DNA of 64,000 nucleotides from Lactuca virosa (taxonomy: Eukaryota; Streptophyta; Magnoliopsida; Asterales; Asteraceae), in NCBI GenBank assembly GCA_928212115.1, contig CAKMRJ010003334.1, forward strand, positions 108,240,680-108,304,679, in the 5' to 3' direction. The notes below the pieces were generated by a model. It saw only the letters and a program-made list of their open reading frames with translations. It did no database searches and had not been told where the DNA came from. Shown here piece by piece: positions 11,358-23,603 of the stretch. Made by a program: the position numbers and the translations under genes. Every line of letters starts with the position of its first letter. Position 1 is the stretch's first letter.

Positions 11358-12113
11358 AGCAATGCCAAACTGAGTAAACCTCAGAGTCCGAGTACAGAGG
11401 CTGAGATAGTTGAGATGAGTCGAATACCATATGCTTCCGCTGTAGGCTCAATCATGTATGATATGACTTGTACTCGCCGTGATGTGGCCTTTGCTTTGAG
11501 CATGGTCAGAGGATATCAAGGGAATCCTGGCAAGGCTCACTGGACTGCGGTGAAGAACATTCTCAAGTACCTGTGGAGGACTAAGGACTGGGTCCTTACC
11601 CTTGGTGGGAGTGATGACTTGATAGTAGTAGGGTATAGTGATGCCAGCTTTCAGACATACAGGGATAATTTCCGCTCTCAGTCGGGCTGGGTCTTTACCC
11701 TAAATGGAGGAGCAATTACTTGGAAAAGTTCCAAGCAGGAGACAGTAGCTAATTCAACTTACGAATCAGAGTACATAGCAGCAAGCAAGCCGGCGAAGGA
11801 GGCAATATGGCTAAAGAACTTCATTGGATACCTTGGAGTTGTACCAGCTATAAAGGAGCCTATGGAGATTTTCTATGATAACGAGAGTGCAGTTGCCTTA
11901 GCCAAGGAACCAAGGGATCACGGCAAATCCAGACACATCAACAGAATATACCACTTCATTATACATCTAATAGAAGAAGGATTCCTCGTGGCAAATAGGG
12001 TGCCATCGGATGAGAACCCATCAGATCCCCTCACGAAGGGACTGAGCAGGGTTAAGCATTTACAGCATGTGAGGCGCATTGGGCTGAAGGATGATATTAG
12101 TTTTATTAATTAG
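11358..12113 (+). pseudogene. pol: RNase H domain of Tork-like Copia pol
   Basis: Same reading frame as the RT after one stop. Contains IPYASAVGSIMYDMTCTRRDVA, the RNase H acidic residues in GYSDASFQ, TYESEYIAA and YDNESAVALA, and the family ending LTKGLSRVKHLQHVRRIGLKDD. The catalytic D/E/D set looks retained. Natural stop at 12111. Confidence 0.9.
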
Positions 12114-12930
12114 ATAGCTTTCGAAACTTGTAATAGTTCAAATGTAATTGACAATTGATGTTTAAATAAAAGGTGTTTTATTTACTAGTATGGTACTGTC
12201 TTGTGTCAATCATTTACTATTGTTTCATTTTGCATGTTTTGACTTCCAGAATAATTATATTATTCAAACTATCCACAGTCGATCATACTTTGGAAGTAGG
12301 TATTGAAATAAGACTGCCATGAATTGGGTTTGTAGATTTGTCTGAATTGTATTAGACATAGCAATTATTGCTGCAACATTCATGAGTGCTCATAAGTTCT
12401 GAGTATTGGAATCAACCCACACTCACTTGTATCACTTCATAAAATTTATCTTGAGTGATTGTGAGACGGCAATATCATATAAGTCTTCAAACCAAGAGAT
12501 ATGAGTTGTTGACTATGAGTTGGTTGTACATTGATAGTACGAAAACGCATCAGTAACTTGATGTTATAAAACGTGTTGTTGTGTAAAATTTGATGATTAG
12601 CTAGTACAAGCATATGAGTCGAAGTTTATCTATTCCTTTTAGTCCTTGGAGGATTAAAAGCGATATCTTGGGCCCCTCGATGATTTTGTTTTGACTTATG
12701 TGTCGGGCCCGGTCAGAACTGAATTGATGTGTTCGATTAAGTTCTATGTTAAACAAATCGGAAATCGGGAAACAAACTGCTCGACAATAAGTACGACGTT
12801 GTTCCATGTATTTTTTCGGCTGATATCTTGAGAACGGAGGATTATATGATCACTTATCTAAAATGGCACAACTTAGTTCCACGAAGTCGTACTTGCAGCT
12901 ATAGTTATTAGACTTATCCAAGTGGGAGAC
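12114..12930 (+). other. 3' untranslated interior and PPT of Tork-like element
   Basis: About 0.8 kb without an ORF of interest. AAGTGGGAGAC at 12920-12930 is the PPT directly before the 3' LTR. Confidence 0.75.
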
Positions 12931-13703
12931 TGTTGGATAAGGTGTCTAAGTTCATAACTATATTTGGTATGTACTTGAACCGATTTAGCATGGTCCATTT
13001 GGGTTGCATGGCATCAGAACAATTTGGATAGACTTTTGTGAAGCGGATATTTATGATTTATTAATATATTATAAGTTCTAATATATAAATATGAAATCAT
13101 ATTATTTAATTAGTATTGATCAAGAATTAGTTTGGAATTAATTTTGTGATCAAAAGAGACTAATTAAATAAATGGGGATTGATTTGGTAAATCATTCATT
13201 CTTATATAGTGGGCTTATGATCCATAGTTCTTCATGTTGGGCTAAACCCATGTGGTGACCCATGGATACTCCATGGAGGTTAAAACCGATGGATATTGAG
13301 GAATATGGAAAGTCATGAGTTACATGGTGTAACCCTAATGTGCACACTATATAAAGAAGCCTCATACTAACAAAATCGGCACTTAAGATACACAAGTGAG
13401 GGCTAGCCGATTTTGGGTGCAATATAATCTTCTCTCAAGTTATTCCAATTGTTGGTGGTGTTGTGTGAAGCATTTGAGGCATCACATTTGGGGTGCTAGG
13501 CTCAGAAAGTCTTAAGGAATCAAAACTAAAACAAAGGTATGTCATTCTACTAGTTTTTATATTACATATACCCCATGATATGCTAGTTAGGATGGAACCT
13601 TGAAAAAAATGAAAGTTTGCATGTATAATAGAGAAAACATAGATCCAAGGTTTCTAGGGTTGCATGCACACCATAGGAGTGTTAGAATGCTCAAAACTCA
13701 TCA
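12931..13703 (+). repeat. 3' LTR of Tork-like Copia element
   Basis: Starts TGTTGGATAAGG after the PPT and ends TCATCA; TATATAAAG at 13348-13356. TSD copy TGGTT follows at 13704-13708. Confidence 0.92.
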
Positions 13704-13708
13704 TGGTT

Positions 13709-14247
13709 TCCTTATTAACATATATTTCTAAGAGCATCCCCCAAGCAGTATTGTCTACGCGTTGATGATGATGATCCTTAGGATAGGTCCCTTGAGATCA
13801 GTATTTTAGGATCAGTATGACTAAATAACGTGAACGGGTAATTGGGTAAATTATTTAATGTGAAATATATAATTACATAACTTAATTATTGTGGGTTGAA
13901 AACCCTATGTGCTCACCATGCCCCCAAGCCTGACCTACTCAGTTTCTTGTATCACATGTAGCGGTACGAAAGCACATGGTTGTTAAATCTGATGAGAGAT
14001 TTATGGAGGTGTAGACCATTAGTATAATAAGATATTGTAAGTCCTATTAAGACTTGTTTATTCTTATGTATATGTATTGACGATGACATCCCATGGTTTT
14101 TAAATATAAAAGAAATACATTTTTTCGGAAATGCTGTGATAATAATATTATCATGTTTTTTGAACAAATTTCGCATTAATTTTTATAATCTGAAAAAAAT
14201 AAAGCATAAATAAAAAGTTTTAAATTGGCCGTGAAAATGGGGATGCA
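13709..14247 (+). repeat. Element B 5' LTR, right part
   Basis: Continues the Gypsy LTR after the Copia insertion. Positions 14021-14247 match 39452-39680 at roughly 90%. The LTR end (ATGCA) is followed within six bases by a PBS. Confidence 0.75.
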
Positions 14248-14252
14248 ATAGT

Positions 14253-14264
14253 TGGTATCAGGGC
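14253..14264 (+). other. Primer binding site of element B
   Basis: TGGTATCAGGGC, one base off the usual initiator tRNA-Met complement. Confidence 0.75.
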
Positions 14265-14647
14265 ATTAGTTTAAGCGAACTAAGAAAATCTGAGGATTTC
14301 TAGACTTAAACTTGGAAAGCTAAGCGATGATCGTAAGATGTGTGTCTAGTTTATTTTCGGTAGTTTACCTGAATTGACACTAGCACGAGAATACTTTAGG
14401 ATAAGATACCTAATTTGTTGTTATGTGCTAAATGATTTATGTTATAGTATGCCTTAGGTTGCCTACCCAAATTGCTATTAATTGATGGGATCTGAGGTCT
14501 ATTGTCGGCCTGGATCTAGAAATTTTATGTGTTCTGGATTCTAAACGTATAACTAATGTATTAGAACTGGCATATAACTTTTCGGAAGGACAAGGAGGAT
14601 ATTACGTCTAAAAATAAATAAAACCTCCTATAATAAACTCGCGTATC
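14265..14647 (+). other. Leader of element B, left part
   Basis: Non-coding leader that ends at the TSD GTATC (14643-14647). It resumes at 27826 after the minus-strand composite insertion and leads into a gag start codon at 27862. Confidence 0.65.
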
Positions 14648-15095
14648 TGTAAGTCCCCAAAATGCTTGTGTATCAATCAGATCCATTTGATGGTGTGGAA
14701 TCCCAATCAAACGGATGATGTCAGATCAAAATAGAAGAGAAGGAGAAGAAGAAGATGATGAATCTTGTATGATTTGATTAGAATGAAGATCCAGATACAA
14801 GATTCACACACACTAACACACACTAAAGCTCCTTTCTTCTCTCTAACTTTCTCTCTTGGCCGTACACTCTCTTCTGTTCATCATCTACTCCTCACCCCTA
14901 ACACCTATATATACTTGGGGAACATGGGCCATAAATGGGTTTACGGCCTGGCCGTAAACAAGGTTTACGGTCGTAAACCTGTTTACGGCCGTAAACACCC
15001 CCTTGGCCATAAATCTGACCGTAAACACATAAAATATTACAGAAAAATACAATTGCCCAGAAAAGCAAAGTATAAACCATAATTTTGACCTAACA
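14648..15095 (-). repeat. 3' LTR of composite element
   Basis: Matches 27352-27820. On the minus strand the TATA box (TATATA at 14904-14911) lies just downstream of palindromes TTTACGGCCGTAAA (14982-14995), TTTACGACCGTAAA (14964-14977) and a split copy near 14942-14959. Confidence 0.9.
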
Positions 15096-15151
15096 ATCTC
15101 CCCCTTGGTTTATAGCTTTCTTTTCTTAATTGACCCAACAAGCTCCCCCTA
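15096..15151 (-). other. PPT region of composite element
   Basis: On the minus strand, AACCAAGGGGGAGAT abuts the 3' LTR and a second tract AGGGGGAGCT lies about 40 bases earlier (15142-15151). Confidence 0.8.
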
Positions 15152-15838
15152 AAAAGTAGCTGGCTTTTCTTGTTAATCTTCATTGGGAGCTTTGGCTTCA
15201 GCTTTAATCTTCGATATCTTCATGACTTCAAGATGAACATATGAATCTTCAATGAATGACTTCATCTTGAGCAGTTGGGCTTTTCTTCAGAATTTGACAC
15301 TGAACGCACATTGGGTGAGGAGGCTTGATGTACTGATTCTTGAAAGATGGCGCTTTCAGCTTGAGAATCTTCAGAGAGAACGTCAGAGAGAACAAATCTT
15401 CTGGATCACTTCAGCAGGTTCAAGATAGCAGCAAATTGATTGAGGAGGCTTCAATGCAATCTGTCACATAATCTTCAAGTCAGCTTCACCTTGCTTCTGG
15501 GGTTGAAGGATTGAATGTTTGAAAGAATAATCTTCATTTCTTGCTCCTTCGAATGAGAATTCTTCAATGCTCACGGATGAATCCTTGGCTCAGAAATTTT
15601 CGATTCAGTCTCCATGAGTCTCATCTACATCTGAATTCACTTTTCAAGACAAAACAAAACTAAAAGAAAATTTAGCACACAATATTTTTGAGTTTTTCAT
15701 ATTTTCTAAAAAAAATAAAACAGAAACAAAAATATTTTTCGATTATTGATTTTCTTGAACAAGAAATAAAACAGAATATAACACTATTTTTTTGATTTTG
15801 AATTTTCTGATTTTTGTTTGAATTTTTTTTTTTTTTTA
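15152..15838 (-). other. Tail region of composite element
   Basis: No ORF supported. The part at 15180-15620 is rich in GAATCTTCA/TGAAGATT words. The part at 15660-15838 is very A/T-rich, with a T-run (15822-15838) abutting the captured LTR fragment. Confidence 0.45.
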
Positions 15839-16002
15839 TAGAGGACTTGGGCCGCAAACAGGGTTTACGGCCGTAAAAAGGCTTACGGCCGTAAACTCAC
15901 TCCATGGCCGTAAACTGCTAAACAACTCACCAAAACATACTAAAGACTCAAAATGAACTATTACAATGAAAGCCTAGACCAAACCATTAACTGGACCCTT
16001 CA
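15839..16002 (-). repeat. Captured LTR start from the 48230-60643 family
   Basis: On the minus strand the sequence right after the downstream ORF is a PPT and then TGAAGGGTCCAG..., nearly identical to 60276 onward: the same PPT, LTR start, TTTACGGCCGTAAA palindromes (15863-15876) and GCGGCCCAAGTC. The match stops just before the TATA box, where TATA plus a long A-run takes over. It is a piece of one family's 3' LTR lying inside an element bounded by other LTRs. Confidence 0.9.
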
Positions 16003-16033
16003 ATCTCCCCCTTGGTTTGGTGCTAGCTTGGAC

Positions 16034-18805
16034 TTAGTCTTTATCAACCACCAGCACGTCTGACTTTCCCATAGCTCCATACCACATTTCTTTTCGGATA
16101 ATTTCAGCAACCATGGCAGTGTACTCCTTAGCAGCAGACTCAAAGATGTCTTCAGCGATCTTGATCTGATGATGAGAAAGCTGATGTATATCCCATTTCC
16201 CGAACTGTAGCAAATCTCTTTTATCATACAAGCGGATACAACCATCTTCAAGCTTGATGACAGCAGAAGCTGTAGTTTCATCAAACACCCAGTAGTGCAT
16301 GGACTTTAGAGATCCATCTGGATGATTCTGAAGAATGGGAACCTGCTTAACTTGATAGGTAGCAGGCCACATCATAGTCCGAAGAGGTTGATTGGTTTTG
16401 GGATCAATGACACTTGGGTATATCTTAATAATTGACTCAGCAGTCTTCATTGAGGGAAAGCCCTTTGCCACTTGATCTTCCAAAAATAACTTGAAATGTG
16501 TCGCCTTGGGTTCATTTGAAGGATTTACAAAAGGAGCCTTTGATAACTCTGTAAGATCAACCCTGGTTCAAGAGTGGAAGTCATGAGCATCTCTATACAG
16601 TTCAGTATTGCCACTCTTTCTTCTCACGATCCACATATTTAGATTGTCATGGAATCCCCATGAGATGATCCCTGACCTATCACCATACACGTCCCTGAAG
16701 CAATTCTCTCCAAGATCTGTAACGGTGATGTTAGGTTGATCCCCAGGAGCATTCTGATCCGAGCTCCTTTTGAACAAAAGTTGACCCTTCTCAGCAGACT
16801 TAGCCAGTTTAGCACGTTTCAACGCCACAACATTCGGAGCCTGTGCTGGTTCTTTGTCAAAACGATCGACAATTGTGGTTGTTCTTGCAGGTGGTGGAAC
16901 TATGGGAGCATCTTGATTTGGAATATAGATCCTTGGCTCATCGACAGATGACTTGAATTTGTCACCAAGTTCTTCTTCCAGCTTCTTCTTCAGGTCATAG
17001 TAGCTGGCGGTCAACAAACCAAAATGCGTCTGAAGATCAGTGACCTGGTTCGTCTTTAGAGCTTTGTCTTCAAGAAGATCAGCAACTTGAATGTTTAGCT
17101 TGGCGTTTTCAGACTGAAGGTCTGTAACCCTGATATCAAGCTCTATATTTTTCTGATTCAGCACACTGATCTCCTTCTGAAGTCCAAGGATTGTAGGATT
17201 CTCTTCTCCAGAGCTGCCATCCCCAATAGATATTCCTTTACCACGTGAGGGAGGCGTTGTGAATTGTTCTTCAGCCAAGTGCATGGCTAGCCTCACAGAA
17301 GCAGCATCATGATCTGGCCTGGGAGGAGAGAATCATGTGGGGAAAGAAGAACCACCAGCTTCATAAAAGGTACTAGGACCTTCACTAAAAGGTTCTGATG
17401 AGACGATAGTAGGAGTGGTTGTTGGTGGAGTTGGAAGGCCTTGAAGTGCACCTGAGTCAAGAACTCCCTGTCTAGGGTCAAGTCTTATTCTCTTCATAGG
17501 AGGTTGAGATGCCTGCGTTGTTGTGCGATCACTTTTAAGTGGCTCTGATGTAGGTGAAACAACATCAAGGGGAGGAATCCCTGACACTGTCACCATAGGA
17601 ATTGTTGTTTCCTCCACTTGATTGGTAGAAGGAGGTGTGGCTTCAAGAACGTCTTTAGTCTCCCTTATCTCCGTTGTTGGATGAGCAACTTCATTGATAT
17701 TGTCAAATAGCGTGTTGAGATTTTCACCGGTTATGAAGTCTTCATTACTACCAAAATTTAAAGGAATTTCATCCTTATCGAACCCAGTAAGATCGAGGTC
17801 TTCATACAAATCAGTCTCCGTTCCGCTTTTTGAAGACCCCTCATTATAATCACTTTGGACCTGAACAGATGTCAGATCATGTTCCTCGGCTACTTGTGCA
17901 TTAGGAGCTATAGGATCTTCTTCTACAGCATGATCCGACACTGTGATGACATCATCTTCCGAAATGACTCTCTCAGAAGAAGTGGGCTCAGAAGATACTT
18001 TGTCTGACGTTCCATGAGACTCGGAAGATTCATTTAGCTCCGCAAATCTTCCGAATTTCACAAGAGGATGCAATCCTTGGAAGATGACCTTGCCCTTGCG
18101 ATTCTGCTTAATGAATCCAACAGTGTGGGGACCTAACGACTTCATATCTAAGGTTTCTCCCTCTTTAATCATCTCCGGAAATTGAGTGTCAATGAACAAC
18201 TGGATGAACCTAGGATACATCAAGAAAGTATCCCGGTTTATAGCATTGATGTTCACCACGAACTCGTCTAGGATGAATCTTGAAAAGTTGAAGTCAATTC
18301 TGGCAGCTAGCGAAACAATGGCTCCAGTGTTCCTTAGTGAAATTTCATCAGCTCCAGATCTTCTGCCCGGAATGCAGCTCACAAATACATGAGCCAAGAA
18401 TCTCCAGTATAGTGGCAGAAGCTTTTTCACAGTGGGAGGATAGATGCCTTCGTACCCCATCTTCTTGAGAATCTTCTGCACATCTTCAATCCCGATCTCA
18501 ATGGGAAAATCAGGTTGATCATCAATCAGCAATGTTTCTCTGATGAATTGCTCAGTGATCACGATCTTGCAACCCTTCACAGTAGCATTAACAGTAACTG
18601 TACCATCGTTGTCTCTTGTCATCTTTGCAGTCTGCCAGAACTCCTTGATGATTCTCTGATAGACCACTGGGTTCACAATAATGGCAGAGGCCAGGCAGCA
18701 TTCTCTCAGTCTGTGGATCATCGATCTGAATTCTCCATGAACTGCAGGAGGATCAGCCAATACAATAGCCAAGTTATGCATGTCAACAAACTTCAAACTT
18801 GCCAT
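16034..18805 (-). pseudogene. Large downstream (env-position) ORF of composite element
   Basis: One 924-codon frame on the minus strand, starting MASLKFVDMHNLAIVL at 18805 and broken by stops at 17333-17335, 16568-16570 and one between 16484 and 16567. It aligns along its length with 57474-60272. The N-terminal ~250 residues form a conserved block (VNPVVYQRIIKEFWQTAKM, MGYEGIYPPTVKKLLPLYW, FNFSRFILDEF, MYPRFIQLF) known to me from ORFs downstream of or fused to Copia pol in Asteraceae. An acidic Ser/Thr-rich middle, a heptad-rich coiled coil (about 17200-16970) and a basic patch LKRAKLAKSAEKG follow. No signal peptide or membrane span is evident. The function is unknown; its position matches the 'env-like' ORF of Sireviruses. 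Confidence 0.8.
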
Positions 18806-18809
18806 TGAT

Positions 18810-19151
18810 CTGCACTAAAACAAGCCAAGTAAGAAAACAAGAGTATTTGAGCAATTAATGTTTTAAGTTTTCTTAATTAGTCACTTTAATTTTGGCTTTA
18901 CAAAAAATTATTTTGACCAAAATTTTGGAGTTTACGGTCAACAGTGGTCAACGGGGGTTTACGGTCCAGATTGGGTTTACGGTCGTAAACCCATGGCCGT
19001 AAGCTCCTGGCCGTAAACGGAGTTTACGGCCGTAAACTCCTAGGCCGTAAGCTTAGGCCGTAAACACCGACGAACAGTAAACTTCGATTAAACCCCCAAA
19101 ATCAGTCGAATCGATGAACAAATTGCATTCTCATGGTCGTTTTTAGCATAC
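18810..19151 (-). other. Putative 5'-UTR intron before the downstream ORF
   Basis: On the minus strand, CATCAAAG/GTATGC (donor at 19151) and TTTTAGTGCAG/ATCAATGG (acceptor at 18810) flank a segment with TTTACGG/CCGTAAA palindromes. Both sites are conserved at 57027 and 57469 in the plus-strand relative. Splicing is inferred from the consensus only. Confidence 0.5.
18930..19075 (-). repeat. TTTACGGCCGTAAA palindrome array upstream of the downstream ORF
   Basis: About ten full or half sites (TTTACGG, CCGTAAA), including a perfect copy at 19023-19036, lie between the putative internal promoter and the start codon at 18805. Confidence 0.85.
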
Positions 19152-19280
19152 CTTTGATGTGGACTAAACGATTTCGCAAAAACACACAAAAAATTTTCTG
19201 AGAGGAGAGAGAGTATGAGAGGTTTACGGCTGGAAAGATGGAAAATGAGGTGGGAAGGGTTTCCGGCTGTAACCTCCACC

Positions 19281-19289
19281 TTTTATACC
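19281..19289 (-). promoter_or_regulatory. Putative internal TATA box for the downstream ORF
   Basis: GGTATAAAA on the minus strand, about 475 bases before the ORF start. The flanking sequence is shared with 56885-56893 in the other element. An internal promoter would let this ORF be made separately from Gag-Pol. Confidence 0.5.
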
Positions 19290-19559
19290 CTTTTCGAAAT
19301 TTACCTGTCTCCCACACAGTATAAGGCACAATCCAAGTCCCAACTAATTTTCAAAAATAAAACTTTTTGAGGATTTTAAAATTAAAATAAAATAAACTAA
19401 ACTAAAAAATTAAAATAAAATAATTTCTAAAATTTAAGAATTTAAAAAAAATTTAAATTTTGACAATTATAAAAATAAAATAAAATAAAATAAAATAAAA
19501 TAAAAATAATAAAAATAAAAATGAGATAAAATAAATGCAAACTAAAATTTATCTCAAAA

Positions 19560-20260
19560 ATCACTGAAAATAATTTTGTGACACTGGGATCAAAGTTGTT
19601 AGACAGCCTTAATCCACTTGTCGGTACCTTTATCTTCACGTCTTTGTCTGATCGATCGTCGGTATTGTGGTCCACTTAAACACGAGAAATTGTGACAAAA
19701 ATAGGACATACTATAATTGACAAGACAGTGTGATCCTATGTTCCTAGATAATATTCCTAAAGGACCATTCAGTTGACGACGACCAAAGATATTGTTGTCC
19801 ACCTAAATTGAGCAGCGAGATCTATAGACAATCTGTAAGTGTTCAATTTTAATTGTACTAAAACATGTTTCCCGCTTCCTGATATGCTCCAGTAATCAAG
19901 GACTTCCAGAATACTCCTTACATCGGGTGAGCAGACAATCATTAAGAGAGAAGATAGATTTAGAATGCATATGTTATACACCCAGGTCGGATCTCTTCCA
20001 ATCACGCAGAGGGTGAAGCATATGACTAACTAAAGTTTTTAGAAGGGTTGAGAAAAAGAATGATGCATATACTGTGTACCAGGTCGGATTGAAAGTAACG
20101 CAAAGGAGACAGTATATGGCTAACAGATAGAAAGAATTGCATAGATAGAAGATGCAGAGAAATAGAGTTGCATATGCTACAATCCAGGTCAGATCTCTCG
20201 ATCACGCAGAGGAGGCGACATATGACTAACAGAAAGAAAGCAAGAAAATAATTTCCTACA
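19560..20260 (-). other. Conserved non-coding spacer upstream of the downstream ORF
   Basis: Closely matches 55900-56640 of the plus-strand element. It includes the three ~95-base repeats containing CATATG and ATCCGACCTGG (about 19975-20230) and a 240-base block (19766-20008) that is nearly unchanged between the copies. Confidence 0.75.
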
Positions 20261-21248
20261 GACCTACTTTATCGGAATTCCCCAGTCGCCCCATCAATAC
20301 CGGAATTAAGGACAGAGTTCGTACATCAAGGAAGAGTTAAACCACAGTTCTAGATACGGATTACTTTAATGTGACCGGTGGATTATCATGTATATCTCCC
20401 TGCTCAACCTATATGAGCGTCATATTGTCAGGCTATATGGATCTATCTAGGTCAAGATTTTTCAAGTCTCTAGATTCCTTAAGTTCATTAATGCCTAGTC
20501 AAGTCCATTTTAATCTCTCGTGCCTACCAGCGCATCGAACACAGAGCCTAGACAATTCAGATTCAGTCCCTTAAACAGATTCATATTGCCTGTTATCACA
20601 TGATTATATCACCTCCCAAAACATCACCTGCAAGCACATTCCATGTCACACCCCAAAACCGGAACGTCAGAAACGTTCTGGGGTGGAGGACGTCATGTAC
20701 AGTATCATAACAAAGCATAATAGTAAACAAGCAACAACATCCATTGCATTAATATAATAATTTTAATACAAACGTGTTCTGTATAGTATGTAAGACACCA
20801 AAAATGTATAATCAAAATAAAGATGAGTCTTGTATGTGCTCCATCTTCTCAAAAGCTTCATCTGTACCTGTCTACTGATGACCTGAGAATACAAGTTATT
20901 TTGAAAGAGTTTATCAGCGTTAACGCTGGTGAGTTCATAAGTATTTAGTGTCATTGCTTATATGAAAATGTTTGTAACAATTCAATGTAGCAACTGGTTT
21001 CAAATGTTTGTAAATAGTATACTCCCTAGAAAATCCTATATTTTCCAGTAAAAATGTAGTCTTCTACCAAGACCCTATTGTTTGTATGTTTGTTCTTTCG
21101 TAATAGTAAGAGTTTTCCCCAGTGAACTTATTATTATAAAAATATAGTTTACTTAAGTGTGTATGTGATAGAATCACAAAGTGACTGTCGTAGGAAACTA
21201 ATGTTTTCCTCGGCAGTGACACCGCTGGTTATAAATTGAAGAAACACA

Positions 21249-21410
21249 TACTCCAGGTAGTACTAAATGTACAGTACACCTCGGGGAGTCTGAAGTAGTA
21301 AAAATGTAGACTCCATGTGGTATCAAATGAACGATACGCCTCGTAAAGTCTAGAGAAATGAAATGCAGACTCCAGGTGGTATTAAATGAACAATACGCCT
21401 CGGAGAGTCT
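21249..21410. repeat. Three tandem hairpin-forming repeats in the solo LTR
   Basis: Units at about 21249-21291, 21308-21351 and 21367-21410, spaced about 59 bases. Each starts GACTCC.GGTGGTA and ends with the complement TACGCCTCGGAGAGTC, so each can fold into a stem-loop. Confidence 0.75.
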
Positions 21411-21734
21411 GTTTGCCTTTAATTCTTAATTGGTTAATTTAAAGGTTCGAATGTGAACTCGTATGTAACCATGCTGATCAACGGCTGAATAAGTGATGAC
21501 CCTCTGGGGTCATATGTAGTATGGTGACATTCTGTCACCCCTTGGCCTTATCAGCTGGGACTGTAGCTACCAGTCGGGGTGTGGGAGTGTCTGTCCCGTA
21601 TAGATCTATACACATAATGCCCGCTCTTCCTCCAGGAGATTCTGGTTACAAAGTGATACCACGATGAAGCGCCGTATCGAGAAGTAGTATGTCACATTAT
21701 GTTCATAGAATTCAAAAGGTTGTATAGTATGTCA

Positions 21735-21850
21735 TAGTGTAGTGATGTTTTCTCTTTACTAGTATATAGTATGTTCCTGTATAATGTATAGTATGTTCTC
21801 TTGTATAGTGTATAGTATGTTTTCTTGTATAGTGTATAGTATGTTTTGTT
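21735..21850. repeat. Short tandem repeat, unit about 28 bp
   Basis: TATAGTGTATAGTATGTT recurs about four times with small changes. Confidence 0.75.
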
Positions 21851-22473
21851 TCTCACTGTAGTACTCATATAGCGACTCGTAAATGTACCGACTCTTGTAT
21901 GTATCTTTGTAATAGTAGTAGCGAGTAATAATCCCTTAACTATACCTATTATAGTTAAATAGTAATGTGGTTTGTATGCCTTCGTTACACAAAGGCATTG
22001 AACTGAAGTGAAAGCTTTTATATCCAACACATATATATATGATATATAACTAAGAGTTCAACGACATTCGGACAAATAACAAGATACCCTAAGTCCACAA
22101 CCAAACAAGGAACAGGAAGTAAGGTGAGCTATCAGTCCTAAGTCATCAGTCTTACTTATATAAATATATTAGTGTAGATATGAGTTTGAAAATAATGCAA
22201 GTTTAAAAGAGTTTGGAAACAGTTTCAGTATCTAAAAGTTTAATAAAAGGTTTTAAAACACTTGAAAACTATGATTTTGATAGTAACTTGAAAGTAGTAG
22301 TAATTCTTTCTGTTTGTTGTAGTCATTAATCACAGGTGATTAAAGCAATAACTAGAATATTGCAACTTGTATCCCCCCCCTTAAAAGCATTTAAAATCAT
22401 TTCAAAGGTTGATTTAGGGGTATGAACTCACCTGCAGTGAGTAACTCGAATGAAAGATCGATGTAGGATCGCC

Positions 22474-22929
22474 GGGTGTCAATTGAAGTCTTGAGCACAA
22501 ACGAATCCTATTTTTCATGTAATAACACATATATGAATACACTTAGGGTATATAACCACTAATAGACACTTGGACACGCCTTAGGAACATGAAAACACCT
22601 AGAATTGGGTGTTACAAACACCCCTTGAAGTCCCTAAATGAGTGTAGGGTCTTAGGTTTGAGTGTAAGGCCACCAACTCGACTTTTATGAGTGTGCGGCC
22701 AGGGTGTCAATTGAAGTCTTGAGCATAAACGAATCCTATTTTTCATGTAATAACACATATATGAATACACTTAGGGTATATAACCACTAATAGACACTTG
22801 GACACGCCTTAGGAACATGAAAACACCTAGAATTGGGTGTTACAAGAACCCCTTGAAGTCCCTAAATGAGTGTAGGGTCTTAGGTTTGAGTGTAAGGCCA
22901 CCAACTCGACTTTTATGAGTGTGCGGCGA
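22474..22929. repeat. 228-bp tandem duplication in the solo LTR
   Basis: The sequence from GGGTGTCAATTGAAG through GAGTGTGCGG occurs twice in direct tandem with only a few differences. Confidence 0.9.
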
Positions 22930-23323
22930 GGTGTGCGGCCAGAGTGTGCGGCCAGACCTGTGTGCGGCCGTACACTCCCATCTAAATGTGTCCAAATCGA
23001 TTTTCCAAGGCTTGGGGCTGATCCTAAGAAGGTGTTTTGGCCGTTGTTATGCTTAGATGAGCGTTTAAGTCTATTTTAGGGCCAAAAGATGTGTGTGCGG
23101 TCACACATGATGTGTGTGCGGCCGTACACACATGAAGATCATCTAAAATGATGATTTCATGGATCAAACCCGAGGAAAAGGCTTTCAAATGTGTTGTAGT
23201 AATGATCTAAGGATGTTTACTTACTTGTTTTGATGATTGGAGAGGAAAATTTGAAGAACTCTTGAGAGAGAATGTTCCAGCTTTGAAGGAGTGTGAAAAG
23301 GGGTGTATGGTTGACTTAGGGTC

Positions 23324-23413
23324 CTTTATATAGGCTAGAGTGTAAGGCTGGGAGGGTGTGCGGTCGGCTGCGTGCGGCTGGCTGGCCGCACACTCGGGTG
23401 TGCGGCCGCACAC
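23324..23413 (-). promoter_or_regulatory. LTR promoter with GTGTGCGGCCGCACAC palindrome
   Basis: On the minus strand a TATA box CCTATATAAAG (23324-23334) is preceded by a 16-base perfect palindrome at 23398-23413. More GTGTGCGGCC copies lie further into the LTR (22690-23130). Confidence 0.7.
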
Positions 23414-23603
23414 ACCTTGCTGGGTGTGTTTGGCCCGATTTAGTGATGCTACACACATTCTCACCCTTCCTAAGACTCATATCCAGGTTATATTAAGCCT
23501 AATACGCCCATGAAGACCCAAAACTTCATTACAAAATAGCAAAACGAGGCTAACTTTGATAATAATGAAGAATGTACAAGTTAGGAAATTTCGGGTTGTC
23601 ACA

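Larger units (their letters stand above)
5820..13703 (+). mobile_element. Tork/Angela-like Copia retrotransposon, complete but decayed
   Basis: Two ~773-bp LTRs start TGTTGGATAAGG and end CATCA. They are flanked by TGGTT duplications (5815-5819 and 13704-13708). The interior has a PBS, gag, protease, integrase, RT and RNase H in Copia order, then a PPT. At least seven stop codons and one indel interrupt the coding frame, so it is inactive. It is inserted in the 5' LTR of element B. Confidence 0.93.

Noticed and set aside
14765..15082. Open frame of 105 codons across the composite element LTR
   Set aside because: It owes its length to the repeated TTTACGGCCGTAAA motif (translating VYGRKPVYGRK); a motif artefact on both strands, not a gene.
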